From: a virus | Reading direction: 5' to 3' (one strand) | DNA: 21,392 bases | IMG/VR virus record: IMGVR_UViG_3300046009_012300 | Span: 1 to 21,392 of that record | Shown here: positions 14,240-20,861 of the stretch, one piece after another | How positions within the stretch are numbered: position 1 is the stretch's first letter | How the letters are laid out: each line of letters begins with the position of its first letter | Notes under the pieces: generated by a model | Databases searched by the model: none | Seen by the model: only the letters and a program-made list of their open reading frames with translations | Told to the model about the DNA's origin: nothing | Made by a program: the position numbers and the translations under genes

Positions 14240-15998
14240 TGCCGCCCATTGTAGCAGGCGTGAACGCGCCAGGGGCGGTCGGGCCGGTCACCTGCGACGC
14301 GGCCGCGGCCTGGAACTGCTCCGGCGACACGCCGACGCCCGCGAGCTCGACGGCCTTGCCGAACAGCTTCTTGAGGACCGGGTCGGTGAGGACGGCAGGG
14401 TTCTGCGCGACGGTCAGGAGGATGTTGTTCAGCGACTCGAGGGTGGTGGCCTTGTCGATAGCCTCGCCGGTGACGTCGACGGTGACCTTGTACTCGTAGC
14501 CGTCGAAGAAGCCCTTGGGGATGTTGACGGTGCGCTTCGGGGGCTTGGCGCCGAGCGCGCGGAGGGCGGCGTCCTTGGCGGCCTGCGGCTCCTCGGGGGC
14601 CATCGGCTCGAACTGGTCGACCGGGGCGAGCGCGCGGTCGATGATTGCCTGCGTGGCGGCCTCGGACGCGATGGCGTCGTCGACCAGCGCCAGCTCGTCG
14701 CCGGAGAACTCGGCGGTGAGGGAGTCCTCCATCGTGTCGATGCAGTGCGGGATGACCCAGTCCTCGATGATTTCGGCGACGAAGATGCCGAACTCCTCGA
14801 CGCGGTAGCGGAAGAACGACGAGCCCTCCTGGTTCATCGTCGCGATGGCGCGGAACGGGGTGCGGGCCGGCATGGACTCGCCGGTCACCGCGGAGAAGGT
14901 GTTGGACACGCGCTCGTACTGGCGGTCCCACTTGGCGATGACGTCCTGAATCTGCGGGAAGGCGACCGGGACGGTGTTCACCTGGGAGAACGTCTTGCCG
15001 TCCTCGAGCTTGATGATTTGGCCGGTCTGGAGGTCGGTGAGCGAGTTGTCGTCGATGGACGAGTCGTCGGTCTTGTAGAAAATCTTGGAGGCGAGGTCGA
15101 GCATGTTGCGCTCCTTCTGCACCGCGTCGTTGGTCCAGGCCTGCGACTCGAAGCCGTCCTCGATGACGCCGACGCCGAGGCCGCGGCCCTCGACCTTCTC
15201 CCACGGGAGGTAGCGGTACTTGTCCTCGAGCTCGTCCAGCTCCTCGGAGAAGAGGACAATCTCCCCACCCTCGTCGACGCCGGCGATGAACGCGTGGTAC
15301 ACGGCGTACCCGTCGGCGTCCTCGCCGAAGTACTCGCGCGGGAACTCGCCGGTCACCTCGTAGACGCGGACCTTGTCGGTCGAGCCCTCGGCCTTGCCGC
15401 CGAGCGCGGACTTGCGGGCGGTGGACGCGAGCGCGAGCGCCTCGTCGACGCCGTCCCAGGCGGACGACTTGCGGGCGAGCTGCCCCGGGGTCATGTCGTG
15501 GATTTCGATGATGGCGCCGCCCATCACGTCGATGGGGTCGGTGACGGTGTTGCGCCAGTCGCACACGTCGAGGCAGAGCTTCTTCTTGCCCTTCTCGCGC
15601 TTGGTCGACTTCTTCACGAGCACGCCGCCCCACTTGGCGCGGGCGTAGCCCATCTGGTTGAGCTTGAGGCCGAAGTCCTCCTCCTTCATCCAGTTGAAGA
15701 CGCGGCGGTTGAGCAGCATCGACGGCACGTATCCGTCCTCGTGGTCGGCGATAATCTGGACGTTCTTGGTGTCGATGTCGGTCGAGCGGACGGCGACCTG
15801 CAGGCGCCACTTGGAGACGTTGTAGAACGGCTTCTCGCGGCCGAGCTCGTCGACCGGGCCGGTCTCGTACGCGGAGTTCGCGTAGAAGTGGATGCGGCGC
15901 TTGGTCTCGTACTCGTTGAAGTACAGCCCCTCGGCGAGCTCGACCCGCTCCTGCGGGTACCCCTCGATTCGCTGGCGTACGAATTCGCTTATCTTCAT
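14217..15998 (-). CDS. Portal protein
   Basis: The portal forms the dodecameric ring at the head vertex through which DNA enters and leaves. This 593-residue protein lies directly downstream of the large terminase and upstream of the scaffold and capsid genes, the canonical position. It starts with a helical region (KISEFVRQRIEGYPQERVEL), followed by RIHFYANSAYETG and clip/wing segments (KLCLDVCDWRNTVTDPIDVM, KVRVYEVTGEFPREYFGEDA). The stem-crown region is marked by AWTNDAVQKERNMLDLASKI and by MPARTPFRAIATMNQEGSSF followed by RYRVEEFGIFVAEIIEDWV. An Ala/Pro-rich tail ends QVTGPTAPGAFTPATMG. The ATG at 15998 (MKISEF) is chosen over one 129 bp upstream because the latter would overlap the terminase gene widely and its extra residues are Arg/Gly-rich shadow sequence. 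No clear ribosome site precedes it. Confidence 0.85.
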   Translation of the reverse strand: MKISEFVRQRIEGYPQERVELAEGLYFNEYETKRRIHFYANSAYETGPVDELGREKPFYNVSKWRLQVAVRSTDIDTKNVQIIADHEDGYVPSMLLNRRVFNWMKEEDFGLKLNQMGYARAKWGGVLVKKSTKREKGKKKLCLDVCDWRNTVTDPIDVMGGAIIEIHDMTPGQLARKSSAWDGVDEALALASTARKSALGGKAEGSTDKVRVYEVTGEFPREYFGEDADGYAVYHAFIAGVDEGGEIVLFSEELDELEDKYRYLPWEKVEGRGLGVGVIEDGFESQAWTNDAVQKERNMLDLASKIFYKTDDSSIDDNSLTDLQTGQIIKLEDGKTFSQVNTVPVAFPQIQDVIAKWDRQYERVSNTFSAVTGESMPARTPFRAIATMNQEGSSFFRYRVEEFGIFVAEIIEDWVIPHCIDTMEDSLTAEFSGDELALVDDAIASEAATQAIIDRALAPVDQFEPMAPEEPQAAKDAALRALGAKPPKRTVNIPKGFFDGYEYKVTVDVTGEAIDKATTLESLNNILLTVAQNPAVLTDPVLKKLFGKAVELAGVGVSPEQFQAAAASQVTGPTAPGAFTPATMGGNAAPAQA

Positions 15999-16021
15999 GG
16001 TGAGGTGAATGGTACGGTAAA

Positions 16022-17440
16022 TCAGCGGGCCGAGTTCAGGGCCGTCCCGCGGCGCAGCGCCTTCGCCGCCTTCCGAATCTCCTCGGCCAGCCGGTCGCGC
16101 GAGCCGTCCGACGGGGCGACGTTCCACAGCGCGAGGAGCAGCGCCATCACGCGGTCGTCGTGGAATCCGTCAGGCGCGCCGGCGCCCGCCTTCTTCGCCG
16201 CGTCGTCGTAGCGGAACACCTTGAGCTCGTCGAGCGTCTCCCTCTCGCGCACGCGGGCCGCGCCCCTCGCCATGAGCGCGCGGGCGTGCTCGATGAGCTG
16301 CATCTTCGTGGAGTAGGTGGTGGCGAAGCCGTACTTGTCGGTCTTCTTGCGGGTGCGGGAGTTGAACGACTCGCGCACGTACAGGCGGACGTCGCGGCGG
16401 CGGAGCTCCTCGATGAGGGCCTGGCCCACGCCGGTCGACTCCGGCACCACCAGCGGCTTCCCGAGGCGGGAGTACAGCGCGGATAGGTACACGACCTTGT
16501 CCGCGATGACCTTGGTCGGCACGAACGCGGCGTACGAGGCAACCTCCTCGCCGGTCTGGCACGACACGACCTTCACGCAGCACGGGTCCTGGGCCCCGAT
16601 GGACGGGTCGACGCCGATTTGGTACTGCTCGTCCCTCGGCTCGGCGAAGATTTTGACGCCCTCGAACACGCGGATGGGCTTGCGGACGCCGTGCTCCATC
16701 GCCCTGACGTGCGCCTCGTCGAACACCGCGCCGTCGGTCATGGAGTCGGGCGACCACTCGCCGTGGACGTACTTCCGCACCCACGAGTCGCCCTTGGCGA
16801 GCTGCGAGGCCACGAAGTCCTCCGGGAGGTTCTCCTTGTTGTCGAGCATGGACGCCTCGATGAGGCGGTAGTTCGGCATCGGGGTCGCCTTGAAGCGCCC
16901 GTACCCCCAGTAGTTCGCCGGGTTGGTGGTGGAGCAGAGCTGGTGGAACGGCATCCCCGACTGGCGCACGCAGGCGTCCAGGGTGTCGTACACCTCCTCG
17001 GAAATCTCCTCGAGCTGGTCGATGAACGCGGCGCCGAGGTTCATGCCCTTGATGTCCTGGGCCGCCTTCTTGGTGTCCTCGCCCGACGCGGAGGCGTCGA
17101 GGCCCTTAATGGTTACCTGCGAGCCGTTGGGGAATGAAATCTTGCCCGCGCCCACCTTGTACTCGTACGTCCCGGGCGGGAAAACGTCGAACACGTCCGG
17201 CAGGGTCGTCTGCTCGATGTTGGAGCGAGTCTTTCGCGCCAGGAGGATGTGGATGCCCGGGAACATCTGCGCCAGGACGTACATCTTCACGATGAAGCCG
17301 GTCGTCTTCCCGCAGCCGCGGCCCCCGGACACCAGGAGGTGCCGGTCCTTCGCGTTCACGTACTCGATTTGCTTCGGGGTGAGCCTCTTGCCCCCGAACT
17401 GGGTAATCCTGACGGTGCCGGCGAGCCAGTCGCGGCCCAT
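16022..17440 (-). CDS. terL: Terminase large subunit (ATPase and nuclease)
   Basis: This enzyme drives DNA packaging: an N-terminal ATPase translocates DNA through the portal and a C-terminal RNase H-fold nuclease cuts the concatemer. Numbered from ATG 17440 (472 residues), the Walker A is SGGRGCGKT (38-46), the Walker B is FIDQLEE (139-145, catalytic Glu 144 or 145), and the coupling motif is STTNPA (170-175). The nuclease acids are D278 (QIGVDPSIG), E334 (VVPESTGVG) and D428/D429 (GFHDDRVMAL). The length is normal for the family and all expected motifs are present, so it looks functional. A TTG at 17455 would add five residues (LDYAQ, with initiator Met) and cannot be excluded. It begins a unit behind a terminator and is followed after 23 bp by the portal gene. 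Confidence 0.95.
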   Translation of the reverse strand: MGRDWLAGTVRITQFGGKRLTPKQIEYVNAKDRHLLVSGGRGCGKTTGFIVKMYVLAQMFPGIHILLARKTRSNIEQTTLPDVFDVFPPGTYEYKVGAGKISFPNGSQVTIKGLDASASGEDTKKAAQDIKGMNLGAAFIDQLEEISEEVYDTLDACVRQSGMPFHQLCSTTNPANYWGYGRFKATPMPNYRLIEASMLDNKENLPEDFVASQLAKGDSWVRKYVHGEWSPDSMTDGAVFDEAHVRAMEHGVRKPIRVFEGVKIFAEPRDEQYQIGVDPSIGAQDPCCVKVVSCQTGEEVASYAAFVPTKVIADKVVYLSALYSRLGKPLVVPESTGVGQALIEELRRRDVRLYVRESFNSRTRKKTDKYGFATTYSTKMQLIEHARALMARGAARVRERETLDELKVFRYDDAAKKAGAGAPDGFHDDRVMALLLALWNVAPSDGSRDRLAEEIRKAAKALRRGTALNSAR

Positions 17441-17506
17441 TTGCGCGTAGTCCAATGCGCCCAGTGTCCCACGCGGCGACGAAAACGGTCAAAAGTCAAA
17501 AAGAAA

Positions 17507-17522
17507 AGGCCCCGTAGGGCCT
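17507..17522 (-). terminator. Intrinsic terminator upstream of the large terminase
   Basis: On the minus strand AGGCCC-TACG-GGGCCT is a 6 bp perfect stem followed by TTTTCTTTTTGAC. It lies 18 bp after the stop of the 168-residue gene. TTGACT (17494-17499) and TTGACC (17487-17492) follow at once and may serve as -35 elements for the terminase, but no good -10 is seen. Confidence 0.8.
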
Positions 17523-17540
17523 CATCTGGCTGCGCTCCGG

Positions 17541-18047
17541 CTACTTGTCCTCGGCGACCAGCTCCTTCGCGACCTCCACGAACTCCGGGTTCTTGTCCAG
17601 GAGGTAGGTGAGGAAGATTTTGACGCCGTCGTCGGTCAGGATGTTGTCGCCGTTGGTGATGCCAGCCTTGCGGTAGGTCTTGAACGGCTCTTTGGTGAGG
17701 AACAGCTTGAACTTTTCCATGGTTTCGCTCTCGTTAAGTTTAAATCGTCTCGGTGACAAATTGCTCCAGTTTACTGCGCTCCAGTCGACTGGCTCAACGG
17801 TCAGTTCGCCGATACATGACTGGATGGTGTCCGTAGTCAGCGCCGGCGGCTCGGGCTCCGCCGTGTGGCTGCGCGACACTACCGAGTAGTCGTCTAATCC
17901 CTCCACCCACCACACTCCTGTACTCGGGTGCCTAATCTGTTCAGCAGTACCGTCATCGCACAGGCTCGCCACCTCTGCGCCTACCCAGAAATCGAAGCCG
18001 CACCAAGAGCCAGATATTATGTCTCCTACGTGTACCTTGTGCCTCAT
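17541..18047 (-). CDS. Unknown 168-residue protein, possibly with an in-frame 59-residue short form
   Basis: No family is recognised. The N-terminal ~60 residues look like a compact beta-rich domain (KVHVGDIISGSWCGFDFWVG, then GTAEQIRHPSTGVWWVEGLD and DYSVVSRS). A polar linker follows to about residue 108. The last 59 residues (from MEKFKLFLTKEPFKTYRKAG) form a helical unit resembling short stand-alone phage proteins with a 'KTYRKAGxTxxxxxLTxxGxxIFL' pattern. The start at 18047 is supported by a 4-base ATGA overlap with the HNH gene. An internal ATG at 17720 has GAGAG upstream and a possible promoter (17768-17797), so a separate short product is plausible. An intrinsic terminator lies 18 bp downstream of the stop. 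Confidence 0.6.
   Translation of the reverse strand: MRHKVHVGDIISGSWCGFDFWVGAEVASLCDDGTAEQIRHPSTGVWWVEGLDDYSVVSRSHTAEPEPPALTTDTIQSCIGELTVEPVDWSAVNWSNLSPRRFKLNESETMEKFKLFLTKEPFKTYRKAGITNGDNILTDDGVKIFLTYLLDKNPEFVEVAKELVAEDK
17768..17797 (-). promoter_or_regulatory. Possible internal promoter for the 59-residue short form
   Basis: On the minus strand TTGAGC (17792-17797), an 18 bp spacer and TAAACT (17768-17773) each match four of six sigma70 consensus bases. A transcript would start about 40 bases before the internal ATG at 17720, with an A/T-rich leader unlike the surrounding GC-rich coding sequence. Confidence 0.3.
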
Positions 18048-18472
18048 GTTCTGCCCTTGCGGGCCAGCCAATTAACGCACCGGGAACGTAGCGGCGCAAG
18101 CCGCTTATCCACAGCCCGGCCCAGGAGCAGCAGGCGGGCCTTGAGGACGTGCCAGGCCACCCGGGCCACGTCGCGCGCGGAGAAGAGGCTGCCCTTCTCG
18201 AGGTTGCAGCGGAAACAGGCCGCCACGAGGTTCTCCGGTCCGTCCGAGCCTCCCAGTGACGCCGGCTTCAGGTGGTCCACGGTCGCCTTCCGGGCGTCGA
18301 ACGCCCTGCCGGTCTTGACGCCGCAGTAGAAGCAACGCGAAAGGTCGCCCACGGACTTACGCCGGGCCCGCTTCTCCTCGATGGACCGCGCCCGCTCGCT
18401 CTGCTCCTTCGCCGAGCCGCACCACAGCGGCACGTTCCTCCTGGCGCGGGACACGTCCCCTAGGTCTTTCAC
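18044..18472 (-). CDS. HNH homing-type endonuclease
   Basis: HNH nucleases next to terminase genes are common in tailed phages, and in some systems they are needed for terminase cutting. This 142-residue protein has a basic helical N-terminus (ARSIEEKRARRKSVGDLSRC) and the zinc and HNH core: C47-x2-C50, then D66-H67 (ATVDHLKPASLGG), N81 (PENLVAAC), and C86-x2-C89-N90 (CFRCNLEKG). Four cysteines would bind structural zinc, while H67, N81 and N90 form the metal-dependent active site. A GTG start is used; no ATG is available in this frame before the domain and an in-frame stop lies 9 bp upstream of the GTG. The stop overlaps the next gene (ATGA). It may be a packaging factor or a homing element. 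Confidence 0.85.
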   Translation of the reverse strand: MKDLGDVSRARRNVPLWCGSAKEQSERARSIEEKRARRKSVGDLSRCFYCGVKTGRAFDARKATVDHLKPASLGGSDGPENLVAACFRCNLEKGSLFSARDVARVAWHVLKARLLLLGRAVDKRLAPLRSRCVNWLARKGRT

Positions 18473-18777
18473 CCCGCAACGCTAGCCCGGAACACTCAAG
18501 GAGTAAACGTCGCTATCCACAGTCCGCCGACGGCCGCAAAAAGAAGGAAAGGAGCCCATCGTTCTCCCTATAGGCGTAGAGGTACGGGTACGTGGCGTAG
18601 GGCAACGGTATGTGTAGTCGGTTAGTAAATGGAATTCAGCATATTTACGGGAGTAGCACACAGGAAAAGAAAGAGGGAGGGCGGTCTGTCCGAACCCCCT
18701 CCCCCTATGCCCTCTGAGGCTCCAGAATGCCCCACGTTGCGCGCTACGTATCGAGACGGCGTTGGTATCGGGTGGGG
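18473..18777. other. 305 bp intergenic region between terminase small subunit and HNH gene
   Basis: Near its right end lies a probable terminator for the small subunit gene. The middle has no convincing gene. A 25-codon minus-strand ORF (18482-18559, MGSFPSFCGRRR...) has a good ribosome-site-like AGGGAGA but nothing else to support it. A CTATCCACA sequence lies at 18513-18521 on the plus strand, and GGCGTAG occurs twice (18573-18579, 18594-18600). A minus-strand promoter for the HNH gene would be expected here, but none stands out. Confidence 0.5.
18675..18703 (-). terminator. Probable terminator after the terminase small subunit
   Basis: On the minus strand GGGAGGG and CCCTCCC form a 7 bp stem. 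The stem continues inward through GGT/ACC, and it is followed by TCTTTCTTTTCC. It lies about 75 bp after the stop. The tract is pyrimidine-rich rather than pure T. Confidence 0.55.
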
Positions 18778-19359
18778 CTATTCGCCCTCAGCCACGGGGC
18801 TTGTGGGGGCTTCTGGCGTACCGTCTGCGGGGCTATCCTCTACGGCGATATCGCGGATAGTGTCGGACAATGGTGATTGTGCGACACGTTCAATATCTCC
18901 TTTGTTTTCAAAGGTATTTACGCGCTCGACGGTGATGTTGACGGGTGAAGCGGCTACCTTTTCCGAATCGGAGAAGCGGCTGTCTATTTCCCCCATCAAT
19001 GGCGTGATAGCCCTGAGCTTGGTAGCCAGGTCCTTATCTTGGCCAATTATCTTTACGTATTCGGCCTTCACCTCCTCCTCCTTCAGCCCCATTAGCTCTA
19101 TCAGGGAGCGGCTCTCTCTGAGGGAAAGCCCTTTGCTTTCTTTCGCGGCGGCCTCAATGATTCTCTGGGTGGCGATCCGCACGATGTCGAAGCCTCGCAC
19201 TTCTGCCGTTGAATCAGCGTAGCCGACGCTTTTAGCCGCCTGGGTGGCGTTGTAGCCGTTCGCCGCGTAGGCCTTCACCACCGCCTTCGCCATTTCCGGG
19301 TGCATTCTCCCCCGTCTAGGCTTAGGGGTGCCCTTGTACTCGCTCGGTGGTTCCTTCAC
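18778..19359 (-). CDS. terS: Terminase small subunit
   Basis: The small subunit recognises the packaging site and delivers the large subunit to DNA. The N-terminus is basic (GTPKPRRGRMHPEMAKAVVK). A helix-turn-helix follows at about residues 34-56 (YNATQAAKSVGYADSTAEVR), matching the family pattern 'xNATQAAxxAGYS..TAxxxGxxLL'. A helical oligomerisation region comes next (RESRSLIELMGLKEEEVKAE, IIGQDKDLATKLRAITPLMG). The C-terminal ~60 residues are acidic and disordered, fitting a tail that contacts the large subunit. It starts with GTG, preceded by AAGGA, one of the clearer ribosome sites in the window. Two other genes and a terminator separate it from the large subunit, which is less usual than direct adjacency. 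Confidence 0.8.
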   Translation of the reverse strand: MKEPPSEYKGTPKPRRGRMHPEMAKAVVKAYAANGYNATQAAKSVGYADSTAEVRGFDIVRIATQRIIEAAAKESKGLSLRESRSLIELMGLKEEEVKAEYVKIIGQDKDLATKLRAITPLMGEIDSRFSDSEKVAASPVNITVERVNTFENKGDIERVAQSPLSDTIRDIAVEDSPADGTPEAPTSPVAEGE

Positions 19360-19443
19360 GGTGTTTTCCTTTACTTTTCCTTTGTTGGTGGCCCAATGCT
19401 AATCCCTTGCCTTTTTATTGGCGCGGTTTTTGCACTCGCCTAG

Positions 19444-19452
19444 TTATCCACA
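19444..19452 (+). promoter_or_regulatory. Perfect DnaA-box sequence TTATCCACA
   Basis: The nonamer matches the bacterial DnaA consensus exactly and lies in the divergent intergenic region, 9 bp upstream of the -35 of the early promoter. A second copy (18105-18113) is inside the HNH gene, and two one-base variants lie at 18513-18521 and 3134-3142. A single good box does not prove an origin. Confidence 0.4.
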
Positions 19453-19461
19453 GGCTGCCTA

Positions 19462-19490
19462 TTGACCCGCTTTCTATAGTCTACTAGTAT
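19462..19490 (+). promoter_or_regulatory. Rightward early promoter (sigma70-like)
   Basis: TTGACC (19462-19467), a 17 bp spacer and TAGTAT (19485-19490) form the best promoter in the window. It sits in an A/T-richer stretch of the divergent region and points at the early genes. The predicted transcript start near 19497 leaves a leader of about 33 bases before the first ATG. Confidence 0.7.
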
Positions 19491-19493
19491 ACA

Positions 19494-19518
19494 GGTACAC
19501 CTTAGCAGGGTGCATACC
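19494..19518 (+). promoter_or_regulatory. Inverted repeat at the predicted early transcript start
   Basis: GGTACACC and GGTGCATACC pair around a 7-base loop, with a 2-base bulge in the right arm. Overlap with the predicted +1 suits either an operator or a 5' leader hairpin. No regulator gene is visible in the window. Confidence 0.4.
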
Positions 19519-19529
19519 AACTAGCCGAA

Positions 19530-19727
19530 ATGCCCGTGAGCAAAGAAGCAGACACCTTCAAAGACCTCGCCGCTGGCCGCGTAGTCCGCGAGTACCGCGC
19601 CGGGAAGCGCCGCGAGACGCTCGCCGCCCTGTCTCAGTTCGCCCGCGAAGCCCTGGCCGCCCTATCGCTCGCCGCCCTGTTCTTTGCCTCTGTGTGGCTC
19701 GCCCACCTAGCCGCTAACGCCTTCTAG
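19530..19727 (+). CDS. Small membrane protein (65 residues)
   Basis: A charged, basic N-terminal half (KDLAAGRVVREYRAGKRRE) is followed by one hydrophobic segment at about residues 41-61 (ALAALSLAALFFASVWLAHL) and a short tail. Positive charges before the segment predict a cytoplasmic N-terminus. It is the first gene after the early promoter, so it is probably made immediately on infection. Small single-span early phage proteins often alter host envelope functions or exclude other phages, but no specific family is recognised. There is no strong ribosome site. It stops with TAG one base before the next ATG. Confidence 0.6.
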   Translation: MPVSKEADTFKDLAAGRVVREYRAGKRRETLAALSQFAREALAALSLAALFFASVWLAHLAANAF

Positions 19728-19728
19728 T

Positions 19729-19884
19729 ATGAATTTCCCCGTTATCGCCGTCTGCCCGTGCGGCGCGCCGCTGACCGCCCTAGACATATTTCCGGGCAAC
19801 GTCTGCCTCGACTGCCACGCCCGGAAGGAGGACGCGCTGCCGCCCGTCCCGCCCGACTTCGCCGCAACTCTTAACCTCTCCTAG
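19729..19884 (+). CDS. Putative zinc-ribbon mini-protein (51 residues)
   Basis: This ORF begins MNFPVIAVCPCGAPLTALDI. Four cysteines are placed as C9-x-C11 and C26-x2-C29, with H30 adjacent (VCLDCHARKE), which suggests a small zinc knuckle of rubredoxin or ribbon type, although CxC is not the classic CxxC spacing. A Pro-rich tail follows (LPPVPPDFAATLNLS). Its ATG begins one base after the previous stop and its TAG lies 2 bp before the next start, a tight arrangement that supports its reality. Possible roles include binding a host transcription or replication protein; none is shown. Confidence 0.6.
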   Translation: MNFPVIAVCPCGAPLTALDIFPGNVCLDCHARKEDALPPVPPDFAATLNLS

Positions 19885-19886
19885 CC

Positions 19887-20231
19887 ATGAAAACCCTAGC
19901 CGACCTGAAACGTGATTTGACCATAGGCCGCAAGCTCCGAATGGTCCGGTTCTACGAGTCCGAGACGGAAGGCCGCCTGCTCAACGTCCCGCGCGAGGTG
20001 GTGGCCGTCCAGTCTAACGGCGTCTGGCTCTCGCTGCCCCCGGAAATGCGCCGCTCGCTCGACCGCTCGCCGCGCTCCTACCTCGACTTCCCCAAGGCGA
20101 AAGATTTGGAGTACGACGGCCGCACGTTCCGAATTTTCGCCGACGACGCTATCCCCGTCCTCGCGCCCGGCCAGTCTTCAACGTCCGTGTTCCGCCGGGG
20201 CGAGTGTATGGCCTACGAGTTCCTAGACTAG
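19887..20231 (+). CDS. Conserved small early phage protein (114 residues)
   Basis: The protein starts MKTLADLKRDLTIGRKLRMV and continues with REVVAVQSNGVWLSLPPEMR, RSYLDFPKAKDLEYDGRTFR and IFADDAIPVLAPGQ. The order 'LKRDLxxGxxxxMV...REVVxVQSNGVxL...SxLDFPKAxxxEYDGxTFxI' is one I associate with short accessory proteins of phages and plasmids of unknown function. It appears mostly beta. There are no cysteine clusters or membrane segments. It follows the mini-protein by 2 bp and belongs to the same early operon. Family recognition is from memory and moderate. Confidence 0.7.
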   Translation: MKTLADLKRDLTIGRKLRMVRFYESETEGRLLNVPREVVAVQSNGVWLSLPPEMRRSLDRSPRSYLDFPKAKDLEYDGRTFRIFADDAIPVLAPGQSSTSVFRRGECMAYEFLD

Positions 20232-20252
20232 CCCCATTAACCTAAACGCCTT

Positions 20253-20513
20253 ATGGAAACAAGACCTGAGCATAAGTTCGATGTGCCTCTCGTGCGGGAC
20301 GCGAGGCAGCGCGCCGCCGACGCCCAATGCGACTACGCGCTCGCGCTGAAGGCGGCCATTGACGCCGCGCTCGACGGCGCGGGCCAGGACGAGAAAGACC
20401 GCGCGTCCGCCGAGGTTCACGACGCCGAGAACGCCGAGAAGCTGGAAGACGAAATTTACGAGCTTGAGTCTATTCTCTCGCGGCTAGACGAAGACGGTTA
20501 CGACGCCATCTAG
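20253..20513 (+). CDS. Acidic helical protein (86 residues)
   Basis: The sequence reads METRPEHKFDVPLVRDARQR, then a long helix rich in Ala, Asp and Glu (CDYALALKAAIDAALDGAGQ, AEVHDAENAEKLEDEIYELE) and ends LSRLDEDGYDAI. It is strongly acidic and could mimic DNA or bind a host protein, as several small acidic phage proteins do, but no motif proves this. The gap to the previous gene is 21 bp and has no ribosome site (CCTAAACGCCTT before ATG). Confidence 0.6.
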   Translation: METRPEHKFDVPLVRDARQRAADAQCDYALALKAAIDAALDGAGQDEKDRASAEVHDAENAEKLEDEIYELESILSRLDEDGYDAI

Positions 20514-20531
20514 CCCCTAAACAAAAACTAT

Positions 20532-20861
20532 ATGAAAAAGTACAAGGTGGAGATTACGGAAACCAGAACCTACTGCGTGGACGTTCTCGCCGCGGCCGAA
20601 CCTGAGGCGGTCAAGCTCGCCCTGGAACACTTCGACGCCTGCGGCAAGGCTGGCACGGCGCACTATTTGGAGGTAGAGACCGGAGACGGGCCGGAGTCTT
20701 TCGCGTCGAACGTCTACGACGTGACCGACACCGACGATTCGTTTAGCCCCGTCAATGAAACCCCCTACGCCGCCCGTGTGCGCGAGCTGGAAGCCGAAGG
20801 ATTGACCACCTCAGACGCGCAAGGTGTCGCCATGGCCGAAGGCCTGGACGCCCGCGAGTAG
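20532..20861 (+). CDS. DpnD/PcfM-like small protein (109 residues)
   Basis: The N-terminal 40 residues (MKKYKVEITETRTYCVDVLA, AAEPEAVKLALEHFDACG) follow the pattern of the DpnD/PcfM-like family, 'xYxVxIxET...VxVxAxxxxEAxxxA'. That small alpha/beta unit is found in plasmids, phages and restriction loci, and its function is unknown. The acidic middle contains NVYDVTDTDDSFSPVNETPY, and the C-terminal helix-turn (RVRELEAEGLTTSDAQGVAM) resembles a short helical tail or a UBA-like element. The leader before the ATG is A-rich (CTAAACAAAAACTAT) without a ribosome site. It is the last gene before the paired hairpins. Confidence 0.6.
   Translation: MKKYKVEITETRTYCVDVLAAAEPEAVKLALEHFDACGKAGTAHYLEVETGDGPESFASNVYDVTDTDDSFSPVNETPYAARVRELEAEGLTTSDAQGVAMAEGLDARE

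Noticed and set aside
14203-15810. A 535-codon minus-strand frame overlapping the portal gene
   Set aside because: Arg/Pro/Gly-rich shadow; the portal frame has clear family features and correct neighbours.
14217-18046. Recoding of TGA, suggested by the scarcity of TGA stops
   Set aside because: Terminase, portal and HNH genes end at TGA exactly where the proteins should end, with starts of the next genes in overlap, and Trp is encoded by TGG.
18482-18559. A 25-codon minus-strand ORF with an AGGGAGA ribosome-site-like sequence
   Set aside because: Too short to judge and without neighbours to support it; left as a note in the intergenic entry.
18563-18573. CTATAGGGAGA on the minus strand, identical to the initiation part of the T7 promoter
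   Set aside because: The upstream recognition half does not match, I see no second copy in the window and no T7-type RNA polymerase gene is visible.
18629-19222. A 197-codon plus-strand frame across the intergenic gap and the terminase small subunit
   Set aside because: Most of it lies opposite the helix-turn-helix gene, whose frame has recognisable family features; its own sequence is Ser/Arg-rich with no domain.
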